From: Thermodesulfobacteriota bacterium
GTDB taxonomy: Bacteria > Desulfobacterota_D > UBA1144 > Nemesobacterales > UBA2774
DNA length: 5,510 bases
Reading direction: 5' to 3'
NCBI GenBank assembly: GCA_039028315.1
Contig: JBCCIH010000165.1
Span: forward strand, 1-5,510
Shown: positions 1 to 5,510 of the stretch, one piece after another
Layout: each line of letters begins with the position of its first letter
Numbering within the stretch: position 1 is the stretch's first letter
Notes under the pieces: generated by a model
What the model saw: the letters and a program-made list of their open reading frames with translations, nothing else
Told to the model about the DNA's origin: nothing
Database searches by the model: none
Made by a program: the position numbers and the translations under genes

Positions 1-3000
1 CCATACACGGCAGTCAAAATATTGAATTGTCCCGTAACGTAGGATTTATGTCTATCGGCCATGGCTATTATCTTGAAGATGGTACTGAAACAGACAATAA
101 GCTTTACTCAAACATAGGTATATTGGCCCGTGCGGCTATTATTAATAAACAAAACCCTAGAGAAGTTCCAGGGATTTTGGCTTATCCAAATGATAAAGTC
201 GGTGCAACAACAGATGTGCCCTACCGCTCGGACTACATCCAGCCTACAGTGTTTTGGATTATGAACGGCTGGAATGATTTTGAATACAATATGGCAGCAG
301 GTGCCACTGCTTGTGGAGCCTGTTTTTGGTGGTTGCCAGCTCAGATTAGCGGTCCTTCGCAATTTATGAAATGGGAATCCTATGCTTCGCAGCAAAGTAC
401 CCCTGGTAGGGCAGGAACTACTCCGCTTAAGAAATTTAAGGGTAATTATTGCACATCTGCCATGAACTCTTTTAACACGCCCAATGATATAAGCCCGTGT
501 AAGGCAATGGGCGGTCCAACTGAGCCTTTCTTAAACCCTGTTTCTCAAGGCAACCTCTCACCTACACCGCCTAATAGAGGTGGTACAAATGATGCTTACT
601 ATCCAAAAGTGCCGGGCGCGCATATACCAACTTTTTGCAACACTTCAGATTGCAGTACCAGCCCAGCTCCTTGTAATGGAGCTGACCGAAGTAATTGCGC
701 TGTTACAGTAATTGAAGATTACACGACCGCGTTTCACTGGACAGAGGTCAATTTCGCAGCAATATGGCTTCGTCCACAGTGGTATCTAGTAACAAACAGC
801 GTTATTTCAGACACACTGGGTGCCGGATTGTCATTTGTTACCGGAGGGGACTATACGCAGTCTAATTTCCTTCCCGGCCAGTGGCAGCTAGCTAGAAAGA
901 ATATTTTCATAGGTTCTACACAAGAAGAGAAAAGCAGCCAAAATTATGCATCTCATACAGGTCCAGTAAACCCTACATCAGACATCCTATGTGCGACGGA
1001 TGCTGGAGGCGGGGTTGTCTCAGATCGTTGTGTGATTAAAGATCAGGGTCTGGTTATACCGATCGATCCTTTTAATTACCAACGTTTGTTTAATATTTAT
1101 GACGGCCCCAATTACGAAGATTCAAATGCTTTCTTGAACGTTAAAAAAGCACATATTACGGACTGTAATGGCGGGGGCAACTGCTCTAGTAGTAAATGGA
1201 TGTACGGCCGCACATTTGGAATGCCAAAAGATCCTGAATCTGCTGCAACCAGGTGCGTTCTACCCAATGCGGCGATAGCATGGAAACAGCCAAATGGCTT
1301 TTATTATCCTCCAGCTTTCCATTCTTCCAACCTTTACTTTAGTGATGTTGATATACGTCATTTTGTAGTACAGCCGTTATTTGAGCCAATAGGACCTAAC
1401 AATCCATTTGCTTTTAAACAGGATAATGCTGCTGTTGCAGATAATTACTGCACATTTATCAACACCGGATCTAATATGCTGGGCGGTACATTTAGCAACT
1501 TTACGGCAATTGACCGTCAAACCATTCTTAACGATGATGACGGAACTCTTACAGGACTAATAGAAACAATTTCGGTAAATGAAGACTCATTTTTTGATGC
1601 CCCTGTTGAGACTGTGGAATGTGCATCTCTTGAGACTGCTAAAACAAGTCCTTATGAGCACGTTACCACAGTGGTTTATCCCGGTTGCGTAGCAAAGGGA
1701 GACTGCGGTGGAACTTGCCGGGACACTGGTCAAGCATGTGCTGATAATAGCCAATGTTTACCTGCAAGCGGAACAAACCTTTGCGATAATACCTCATGGA
1801 CGGATGATTGCGCAGCTGGTTTTTGTTATGGAGTCCCTCTATATAGACAATATCTGACCGGGACTGAAGAGGGAGATACGGTAGGTCAGCAGATACGTAT
1901 GATGGGTATGAACTTTTTTCAGAGGAGCAATCTTACTGCTAATAACGGCGTATTCTATGTAGATACTACAGTCTCCAAACAAGACCAGAGAGACGGACTG
2001 TTGCTTTCGCCTGGTCAAAGACCTTCCTTAAATGTATTTGAAGGTGGAGAGACTTATTATATGTTGTTTGTTTTTGCAAAAGAATCTACAAAACAAACAT
2101 ATTTATTCTATGTAGGAGACGGCTTTGACCCAGAAGCAAATGTCAGCGCAATAAGCTCAGAGCTAAAGACAAGCAGACCCCTTGATGTTAAACCAGAGAG
2201 CTGGCCTTCAGGCTGGACACGAAAATGGTATAAAGATGATCCTTCTACAGGCATTTTGGAGGTAGAGGTTGATTTCAGTGGTTTTGATGATGAATTTGCC
2301 AATGGCAGGATGGACAGATGCCAGCCGCAGAGTTTTTGTAAATGGGATGGCCCGGCTAAGGGCGGTACTTGTGAGTGTTCAACTAATTTACCAAAGGACC
2401 TTTATGATGAATGTACCGAGGCATTAGGCGTTGAAAAAAACACTATGTGCAGCTGGGCAGTAAGAGCAGTTGATTGTCCACAAGGTGGATGCAGAGGTTT
2501 TGCGTTTACGCTCCCTAGTGGTTTTGATGCATCAACTATAACTCAAGCACCACCACAACCTGAATGTTTCCCAAGCGGATCAAACTCGCCTTGGGACATA
2601 GATTGGAACGTAGCAGGCGACACATTAGCGGGTGAGGGCTGTGTTGTTAAGCCGCTGCCTCCTAAGAATTTTTGCGATGACACATCAGAAGCTGGAACTG
2701 TGAGGAACGAAATTAGAGGAACACCTGGCGATGATATATTGCGGGGCACAATGGGCCCAGATCTTATTATGGGCTTTGGAGGAAACGATACAATTATTGG
2801 CCGCGGCGGAGATGATATTATAGAAGGTGGCCCGGGAGATGACTTTATTGACGGCAAATCCGGTAATGATTTAATTCTCGGAGGCGATGGTAATGACGAG
2901 ATTGAAGGCGGAAAAGGACATGATGATATTCAAGCAGGTCCTGGGGATGATACAGTGAGAGCTGGCGTGGGTAATGACAATGTCTCTGGCGGCCCAGGAA

Positions 3001-3263
3001 GTGACTTTATAAAAGGTCAGAACGGAGAGGACGTTCTTGATGGCGACTCCGGTGATGATATGGTCGAGGGCGGAAGAGGAGCCGATGATATAGCTGGCGG
3101 ATCAGGCAATGATGTTCTTATGGGCCAAGGCGGCGGAGATGAGATAGACGGCGACTCCGGTGATGATATGATTGAGGGCGGAGACGGAGATGACAATATA
3201 GACGGTGGCCCAGGAAACGATACCTGCGTCGATGGTGGATCAGTGATCTGTGAGATACAGTAG
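1..3263 (+). CDS. CEMIP/TMEM2-like (G8-family) beta-helix protein with C-terminal RTX calcium-binding repeats, 5'-truncated by window edge
   Basis: The reading frame is open from the left edge (first full codon at 3) to TAG at 3261-3263, giving 1,086 residues. A TTG at 27 could be taken as a start, but it has no Shine-Dalgarno and sits inside a conserved domain, so the gene must begin upstream. Seen in order: a beta-helix segment with GHGYYLEDGTE (57-89) and TVFWIMNGW...AAGA...CFWWLP (246-341), which I recognise as similar to the C-terminal helix of human CEMIP/TMEM2 (GHCFFTEDG..., STFWMANP...AAAG...). A further conserved-looking block with WKQPNGFYYPPAFHS lies near 1281-1385, then IDRQTILNDDDGTLTG near 1507-1560. 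Cys-rich stretches follow at 1686-1826 and 2319-2492, then RTX repeats and a Cys-containing end. Known: CEMIP and TMEM2 act in hyaluronan degradation. Inferred: an exported calcium-binding surface protein acting on or binding polysaccharide. The G8 domain and signal peptide would lie upstream. The enzymatic role is unproven. Confidence 0.85.
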   Translation, partial: IHGSQNIELSRNVGFMSIGHGYYLEDGTETDNKLYSNIGILARAAIINKQNPREVPGILAYPNDKVGATTDVPYRSDYIQPTVFWIMNGWNDFEYNMAAGATACGACFWWLPAQISGPSQFMKWESYASQQSTPGRAGTTPLKKFKGNYCTSAMNSFNTPNDISPCKAMGGPTEPFLNPVSQGNLSPTPPNRGGTNDAYYPKVPGAHIPTFCNTSDCSTSPAPCNGADRSNCAVTVIEDYTTAFHWTEVNFAAIWLRPQWYLVTNSVISDTLGAGLSFVTGGDYTQSNFLPGQWQLARKNIFIGSTQEEKSSQNYASHTGPVNPTSDILCATDAGGGVVSDRCVIKDQGLVIPIDPFNYQRLFNIYDGPNYEDSNAFLNVKKAHITDCNGGGNCSSSKWMYGRTFGMPKDPESAATRCVLPNAAIAWKQPNGFYYPPAFHSSNLYFSDVDIRHFVVQPLFEPIGPNNPFAFKQDNAAVADNYCTFINTGSNMLGGTFSNFTAIDRQTILNDDDGTLTGLIETISVNEDSFFDAPVETVECASLETAKTSPYEHVTTVVYPGCVAKGDCGGTCRDTGQACADNSQCLPASGTNLCDNTSWTDDCAAGFCYGVPLYRQYLTGTEEGDTVGQQIRMMGMNFFQRSNLTANNGVFYVDTTVSKQDQRDGLLLSPGQRPSLNVFEGGETYYMLFVFAKESTKQTYLFYVGDGFDPEANVSAISSELKTSRPLDVKPESWPSGWTRKWYKDDPSTGILEVEVDFSGFDDEFANGRMDRCQPQSFCKWDGPAKGGTCECSTNLPKDLYDECTEALGVEKNTMCSWAVRAVDCPQGGCRGFAFTLPSGFDASTITQAPPQPECFPSGSNSPWDIDWNVAGDTLAGEGCVVKPLPPKNFCDDTSEAGTVRNEIRGTPGDDILRGTMGPDLIMGFGGNDTIIGRGGDDIIEGGPGDDFIDGKSGNDLILGGDGNDEIEGGKGHDDIQAGPGDDTVRAGVGNDNVSGGPGSDFIKGQNGEDVLDGDSGDDMVEGGRGADDIAGGSGNDVLMGQGGGDEIDGDSGDDMIEGGDGDDNIDGGPGNDTCVDGGSVICEIQ
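2706..3221 (+). repeat. RTX (hemolysin-type) calcium-binding nonapeptide array
   Basis: About 19 consecutive nonapeptides of the form GGxGxDxxx (for example GGPGDDFID, GGDGNDEIE, GGPGNDTCV) fill this stretch with almost no interruption. This is the classic calcium-binding parallel beta-roll. Some units are weakened, such as those reading TMGPD, QAGPGDD and RAGVGND. A 36-residue (108-bp) internal duplication is visible: the tract starting GGCGACTCCGGTGATGATAT occurs at 3042 and again at 3150. The array is followed by a short tail with two Cys (TCVDGG...ICEIQ) rather than a long C-terminal domain. Calcium-induced folding outside the cell is the known behaviour of such repeats. Confidence 0.95.
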
Positions 3264-3289
3264 ACTCTAAATTAAACTAAAAACAACAA

Positions 3290-3326
3290 AAAGCCGGTAC
3301 ATCTTTTTTAATGGGGTACCGGCTTT
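3290..3326. terminator. Bidirectional intrinsic terminator between convergent genes
   Basis: A perfect 11-bp inverted repeat, AAAGCCGGTAC (3290-3300) with GTACCGGCTTT (3316-3326), surrounds a 15-nt loop. It lies 26 nt after the stop of the + strand RTX gene and 12 nt after the stop of the - strand DM13 gene. Read on the - strand, the stem is followed by TTTTTGTTGTTTTT, a good U-tract. Read on the + strand it is followed by the weaker TTTATTATTTAA. It is best read as the end of the - strand cluster that can also stop the + strand transcript. Confidence 0.88.
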
Positions 3327-3338
3327 ATTATTTAACTT

Positions 3339-3812
3339 CTATTTTGACTCAAGCTCGGCCACAGCAAAGTTAACACCAAAGCGTTTACACCAGATCACGA
3401 CGGAGCGGTATTGATTAAGGTCAAGGTCTGGTCCCAGCACATAATTCTGATTACCCACATTACCCTTGATTGATCCCAATTCATAAACTTCAGAGTTTTT
3501 CACCGTCTCACTATCCATTGGTTCGTCTGCTGCAACTAGCCAAACGTGTACATCCGGACCGTTTGAGACCTCAAATTCAGTAAAGCGCAGAATGCGCTTC
3601 CCATCGCCTACATCATAAACGGTGGCTACGCCCTTAGCATCATGAGCAACCGGCTTGAATGTACCTTCATATAAAATATCCGGATTTCCAGCCTCTGTTG
3701 ATTCAGGGAATTCCTCATTTACTGTTGAGCTAATAAAAAGTTTTTCGGGACGAAATAGATACCAAGCAACTACCAGTGCAACTATGACTATTAAGATAAT
3801 TAGAGTCTTCAT
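3339..3812 (-). CDS. Membrane-anchored DM13-domain protein
   Basis: 157 residues, starting at ATG 3812-3810 with AGGAGG (3827-3822) 9 nt upstream. Residues about 2-19 (TLIILIVIVALVVAWYLF) form one hydrophobic helix with no obvious cleavage site, so a signal anchor placing the rest outside the cytoplasmic membrane. Residues about 45-155 match the DM13 domain: YEGTFKPVAHDAKG near the start, GPDVHVWLV (85-93), ELGSIKGNVGNQNY (111-124) and the hallmark VVIWCKRFGVNFAVAEL (138-154). The only Cys, Cys142, sits in the conserved Trp-Cys pair. Known: DM13 domains occur alone in bacteria and with DOMON domains in animals, where a redox or electron-transfer role has been proposed but not firmly shown. 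It is the last gene of the - strand cluster, just before the terminator. The family call is confident; the function is not. Confidence 0.9.
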   Translation of the reverse strand: MKTLIILIVIVALVVAWYLFRPEKLFISSTVNEEFPESTEAGNPDILYEGTFKPVAHDAKGVATVYDVGDGKRILRFTEFEVSNGPDVHVWLVAADEPMDSETVKNSEVYELGSIKGNVGNQNYVLGPDLDLNQYRSVVIWCKRFGVNFAVAELESK

Positions 3813-3821
3813 TTTAAATCG

Positions 3822-3827
3822 CCTCCT
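3822..3827 (-). promoter_or_regulatory. Shine-Dalgarno of the DM13 gene
   Basis: AGGAGG on the - strand, 9 nt before the ATG at 3812. It is a consensus site and fixes the start of the 157-residue protein. It is the strongest ribosome-binding site in the window, suggesting that the last gene of the cluster is translated independently and well. Confidence 0.85.
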
Positions 3828-3856
3828 CGTAAAGTACCTCTAATAACCTAGCCATT

Positions 3857-3896
3857 GTTTATACAAAGTAGTTATTATTGAGTTTTATGTATAAAC
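3857..3896. repeat. 9-bp perfect inverted repeat upstream of the DM13 gene
   Basis: GTTTATACA (3857-3865) and its reverse complement TGTATAAAC (3888-3896) flank a 22-nt AT-rich spacer. The pair lies in the 90-nt gap between the DM13 gene and the upstream 79-residue gene. It could be an operator-like site, a weak RNA hairpin, or chance in AT-rich DNA. The - strand half TATAAA (3863-3858) resembles a -10 box, but no convincing -35 sits 16-18 nt upstream, so I do not call a promoter. Confidence 0.35.
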
Positions 3897-3902
3897 CACA
3901 AC

Positions 3903-4142
3903 CTAGTATATATCATTGTAGTCATCTGGGGAATAAGTGTCTGTTAAATTGTCAGTGTCTTCAATTTCTTTATCGTCGGCCCTAATGTCAGGACACTGCA
4001 TAATGTTTGCGCCCTGATCGGTTCTTTTTGTAGTCCTGCAGTCCTGTCTCTTATCCCCGTAAAGCTCGCGCTCGTTAATTTCATCGCCGCTCACGGGGTA
4101 TGCTAATAGTAAAAATAATATTATTAATATTGCTTTTTTCAT
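3903..4142 (-). CDS. Small secreted acidic protein of unknown function
   Basis: 79 residues, not a family I recognise. The start is ATG 4142-4140. Residues 1-19 (MKKAILIILFLLLAYPVSG) are a typical Sec signal peptide: two Lys, a long Leu/Ile core, then VSG before the likely cleavage. There is no lipobox Cys. The mature part of about 60 residues has two Cys (35 and 50), able to form one disulfide, around a basic, polar centre (KRQDCRTTKR). Its last 29 residues are strongly acidic (11 Asp/Glu against 2 Lys/Arg) and end in Tyr/Asp-rich YSPDDYNDIY. The ribosome site is weak: AGGCGG lies 13 nt upstream, longer than usual. It sits 52 nt after the Cys-repeat gene and 90 nt before the DM13 gene on the same strand, so it is probably cotranscribed. 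The clear signal peptide and tidy placement argue for a real gene. An acidic tail could bind cations, but that is speculation. Confidence 0.72.
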   Translation of the reverse strand: MKKAILIILFLLLAYPVSGDEINERELYGDKRQDCRTTKRTDQGANIMQCPDIRADDKEIEDTDNLTDTYSPDDYNDIY

Positions 4143-4194
4143 TTGATTAATTTCGCCGCCTAATTTAATAAACTACCTGATTCTAAGACCAATC

Positions 4195-4632
4195 CTATTT
4201 GCCCTTACATTGATATTTCGATTTGTTAATATCATCGGCCATACATTTACCCTCGCTTATGGTGAGGTCCTTACAATCATATCGCTGTCTTTTTATATTG
4301 CTAGCCATGCAGATTCCTCCCCCGACGCTCATACCTTTACAATCATACTTCTCCCTTTTGATATTTCCCGCCATACAAATTCCCTCTCCAAGGGTTAAGT
4401 TCTTGCAATCATATCGCTGTCTTTTTATATTGCTGGCCATGCAGATCCCGCCGCCAACACTCATCCCCTTACAATCATATTTCTCTCTCTTGACCTTGCC
4501 ATTCATACATATTTGCTCTCCGCTTAGCTCGCCCTTTTCATCAAGGTAATAGTATTTTAGCCACTGCTCATATCCAAATGAATTAGTACATATTAGAAAT
4601 ACAAATAGTATTGAACAAATGAGTGTCTTCAT
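4195..4632 (-). CDS. Secreted protein of five tandem 22-residue Cys repeats (unknown family)
   Basis: 145 residues, starting at ATG 4632-4630 and ending at TAG 4197-4195. Residues 1-20 (MKTLICSILFVFLICTNSFG) form a Sec signal peptide. After a short linker (YEQWLKYYYLDEKGELSGEQ), nearly all of the mature protein is repeats: Cys at 42, 54, 64, 76, 86, 98, 108, 120, 130 and 142, alternating 12 and 10 residues apart without exception. The unit is roughly CMxxxIKRxxYDCKxxxxxxGx; Met follows the first Cys of every unit, and Tyr and Lys flank the second. Ten Cys, many Lys/Arg and Tyr suggest a small disulfide-stabilised solenoid in the periplasm or outside the cell. Alternatives are a metal- or ligand-binding module. 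Its SD (AGAGG, 4644-4640) lies inside the end of the acyltransferase gene, whose stop is 2 nt away, so the two are probably translationally coupled. I do not recognise the family and assign no function. Confidence 0.85.
   Translation of the reverse strand: MKTLICSILFVFLICTNSFGYEQWLKYYYLDEKGELSGEQICMNGKVKREKYDCKGMSVGGGICMASNIKRQRYDCKNLTLGEGICMAGNIKREKYDCKGMSVGGGICMASNIKRQRYDCKDLTISEGKCMADDINKSKYQCKGK
4198..4509 (-). repeat. Tandem 66-bp coding repeats with a 132-bp higher-order duplication
   Basis: Five units encode residues 42-63, 64-85, 86-107, 108-129 and 130-145 (last unit partial and most divergent). Units 1 and 3 differ at only 3 of 22 residues, and units 2 and 4 at 4 of 22, while neighbouring units differ more. 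This shows that a two-unit, 44-residue block was duplicated. The DNA agrees: 4274-4302 is identical to 4406-4434 (29 nt, offset exactly 132), followed by a single mismatch and another 11 identical bases. Further along, differences are mostly at third codon positions, pointing to selection on the protein after duplication. Confidence 0.92.
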
Positions 4633-4634
4633 CT

Positions 4635-5510
4635 TTATGCCTCTCTATTTTTCATTACACTCAGCCATTTATCAACCGTATCCTGATATAAATCTCTGGT
4701 GTCTTTTTCTCCACTTGCGGGATCTATCAGATCCATGACTTCTACGCTAACAGTTGGAAAACTAAGCCCAGGGTTTATAGGAGAGAGTGTTTTGCTGGCA
4801 CCCTCTATATATATAGGAACAATAGGAGTATCATTATCCACACTTAAAAGCCCGGCTCCTATCCTCGGGGTCATAGCTTTGCCTGTACTTGTTCTCTCGC
4901 CCTCTGGGAATATACAGACAGAAAATCCTCTTTTAAGCCCTTCACTTGCAAGCCTCATAGAATCGGCCGACGTTCTTCCAGTACCTGTGAGTATTATCCT
5001 CATAGGTTTTACAATCCATGAAAGCGGCGGTTTTGAGAAGTACTCACCAAACCCGGTGAAGAGCATTTTGTTGATCATATCTCCAGGCAATAGTGCATAA
5101 ATTAGTATTGGATCAATTAAGCTTTGGTGATTGGGGCAAATAAGCACGGCCCTATCACTTGGAATTTTATCAGCTTGATTGAGCCATGATCTAAATGCAA
5201 TAAGTACAAGTAGTTTCCCAAACATTTGAAATATCCTAATTCCAACTCTCTTTAATAAGCTGCGATCCATATCAAACAGATCATCAAGCGACTCAGTCTC
5301 CATCTCACCTTTTATTTTGTCAGCATCAGCAATCCGCTCTGCTGCTTCTTCACGTGATTTTGGAAGTCTTTCCAAGATGTCGCCAATTGTACGCACGTCA
5401 GGTACTTCCTGCTCCGGTATGTATACGCCAAACTCACTCTCCAGCATTGCCGAGATCTCAACCAGGGTAAGAGAGTCTGTACCGAGATCGAGCGCAAGAT
5501 CATCACGAGG
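4635..5510 (-). CDS. ACP-domain/PlsC-type acyltransferase fusion, C-terminal part (5'-truncated by window edge)
   Basis: An ATG at 5447 could be taken as the start, but the frame stays open to the right edge and the 21 extra codons complete an acyl carrier protein motif: DLALDLGTDSLTLVEIS, with the phosphopantetheine Ser encoded at 5474-5472. The ACP helices continue through ESEFGVYIP and VRTIGDILERL. A charged linker (KSREEAAERIADADKIKGEM) follows, then a PlsC-like domain: a hydrophobic helix (FGKLLVLIAF), NHQSLIDP with the HX4D catalytic motif (His codon 5129-5127), FPEGERT (4910-4890; substrate-binding FPEG box) and TPIVPIYIEGA. Known: PlsC enzymes acylate lysophosphatidate or similar acceptors at the inner membrane, and AMP-ligase/ACP/PlsC fusions occur in several bacterial groups. 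Inferred: this is the tail of such a fusion, loading a fatty acid onto its own ACP for transfer. The acceptor is unknown. The stop TAA is at 4637-4635; the upstream domain lies outside the window. Confidence 0.9.
   Translation of the reverse strand, partial: PRDDLALDLGTDSLTLVEISAMLESEFGVYIPEQEVPDVRTIGDILERLPKSREEAAERIADADKIKGEMETESLDDLFDMDRSLLKRVGIRIFQMFGKLLVLIAFRSWLNQADKIPSDRAVLICPNHQSLIDPILIYALLPGDMINKMLFTGFGEYFSKPPLSWIVKPMRIILTGTGRTSADSMRLASEGLKRGFSVCIFPEGERTSTGKAMTPRIGAGLLSVDNDTPIVPIYIEGASKTLSPINPGLSFPTVSVEVMDLIDPASGEKDTRDLYQDTVDKWLSVMKNREA
4640..4644 (-). promoter_or_regulatory. Shine-Dalgarno of the Cys-repeat gene inside the acyltransferase gene
   Basis: AGAGG on the - strand, 7 nt before the ATG at 4632. 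It overlaps the final Arg-Glu-Ala codons of the acyltransferase, whose TAA stop lies between this site and the start codon. Ribosomes finishing the acyltransferase would therefore be placed directly at the repeat gene. Confidence 0.7.

Noticed and set aside
27..29. TTG start for the left-hand gene
   Set aside because: There is no Shine-Dalgarno, the frame is open to the window edge, and the residues before it (IHGSQNIEL) continue the beta-helix domain.
108..395. - strand 95-residue frame
   Set aside because: It lies opposite strongly conserved beta-helix coding sequence and shows no recognisable features.
2543..2857. - strand Pro/Ser-rich reading frame
   Set aside because: It is an antisense shadow of the Gly/Asp-rich RTX repeats, whose codons read as Pro/Ser/Ile on the other strand.
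3858..3863. -10 promoter box (TATAAA) for the DM13 gene
   Set aside because: No acceptable -35 hexamer lies 16-18 nt upstream, and the region is simply AT-rich.
4198..4509. Possible CRISPR array because of regular repeats
   Set aside because: The period is 66 bp with the repeats in frame throughout and no unique spacers; this is a protein-coding tandem repeat.
4223..4549. + strand reading frame of 108 residues with its own repeats
   Set aside because: It is the antisense shadow of the Cys-repeat gene; its repeats simply mirror the real ones, and it has no ribosome-binding site.
4699..5100. + strand frame of 133 residues
   Set aside because: It is antisense to the acyltransferase motifs HX4D and FPEG, which are clearly the real coding sense.

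Overview
The window looks like a piece of a Gram-negative bacterial chromosome with moderate to low GC. It has one very large exported protein gene on the + strand and a compact convergent gene cluster on the - strand. The C-terminal acyltransferase joined to a carrier-protein domain, the DM13 protein and the large Cys-rich RTX-tailed surface protein would fit a deltaproteobacterial-type or related uncultured lineage. That placement is inference; no rRNA or other phylogenetic marker is present.

Left part (1-3263, +): the 3' portion of a giant gene whose start lies outside the window. The encoded protein carries the C-terminal half of a right-handed beta-helix resembling the animal CEMIP/TMEM2 (G8-domain, cell-surface hyaluronidase) family, then two Cys-rich segments, then about 19 RTX-type calcium-binding nonapeptides and a short Cys-containing cap. 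The role suggested is an extracellular, calcium-stabilised protein that may bind or process polysaccharide.

Middle (3264-3338): a convergent intergenic gap with a strong hairpin that can terminate transcription from both sides; its best U-tract serves the - strand.

Right part (3339-5510, -), read right to left: (i) the 3' portion of a gene encoding an acyl carrier protein domain fused to a PlsC-type acyltransferase, which runs off the right edge and probably belongs to a longer AMP-ligase/ACP/acyltransferase fusion; (ii) only 2 nt later, a secreted protein made of five 22-residue repeats with Cys residues at strict 12/10 spacing; (iii) a 79-residue secreted acidic protein; (iv) a membrane-anchored DM13-domain protein. 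Short gaps, shared orientation and a terminator after the last gene suggest one transcription unit. Three of its four products are predicted to be exported, so the cluster may serve the cell envelope. The most novel-looking item is the 22-residue Cys repeat protein, coupled to a lipid-acylation enzyme.
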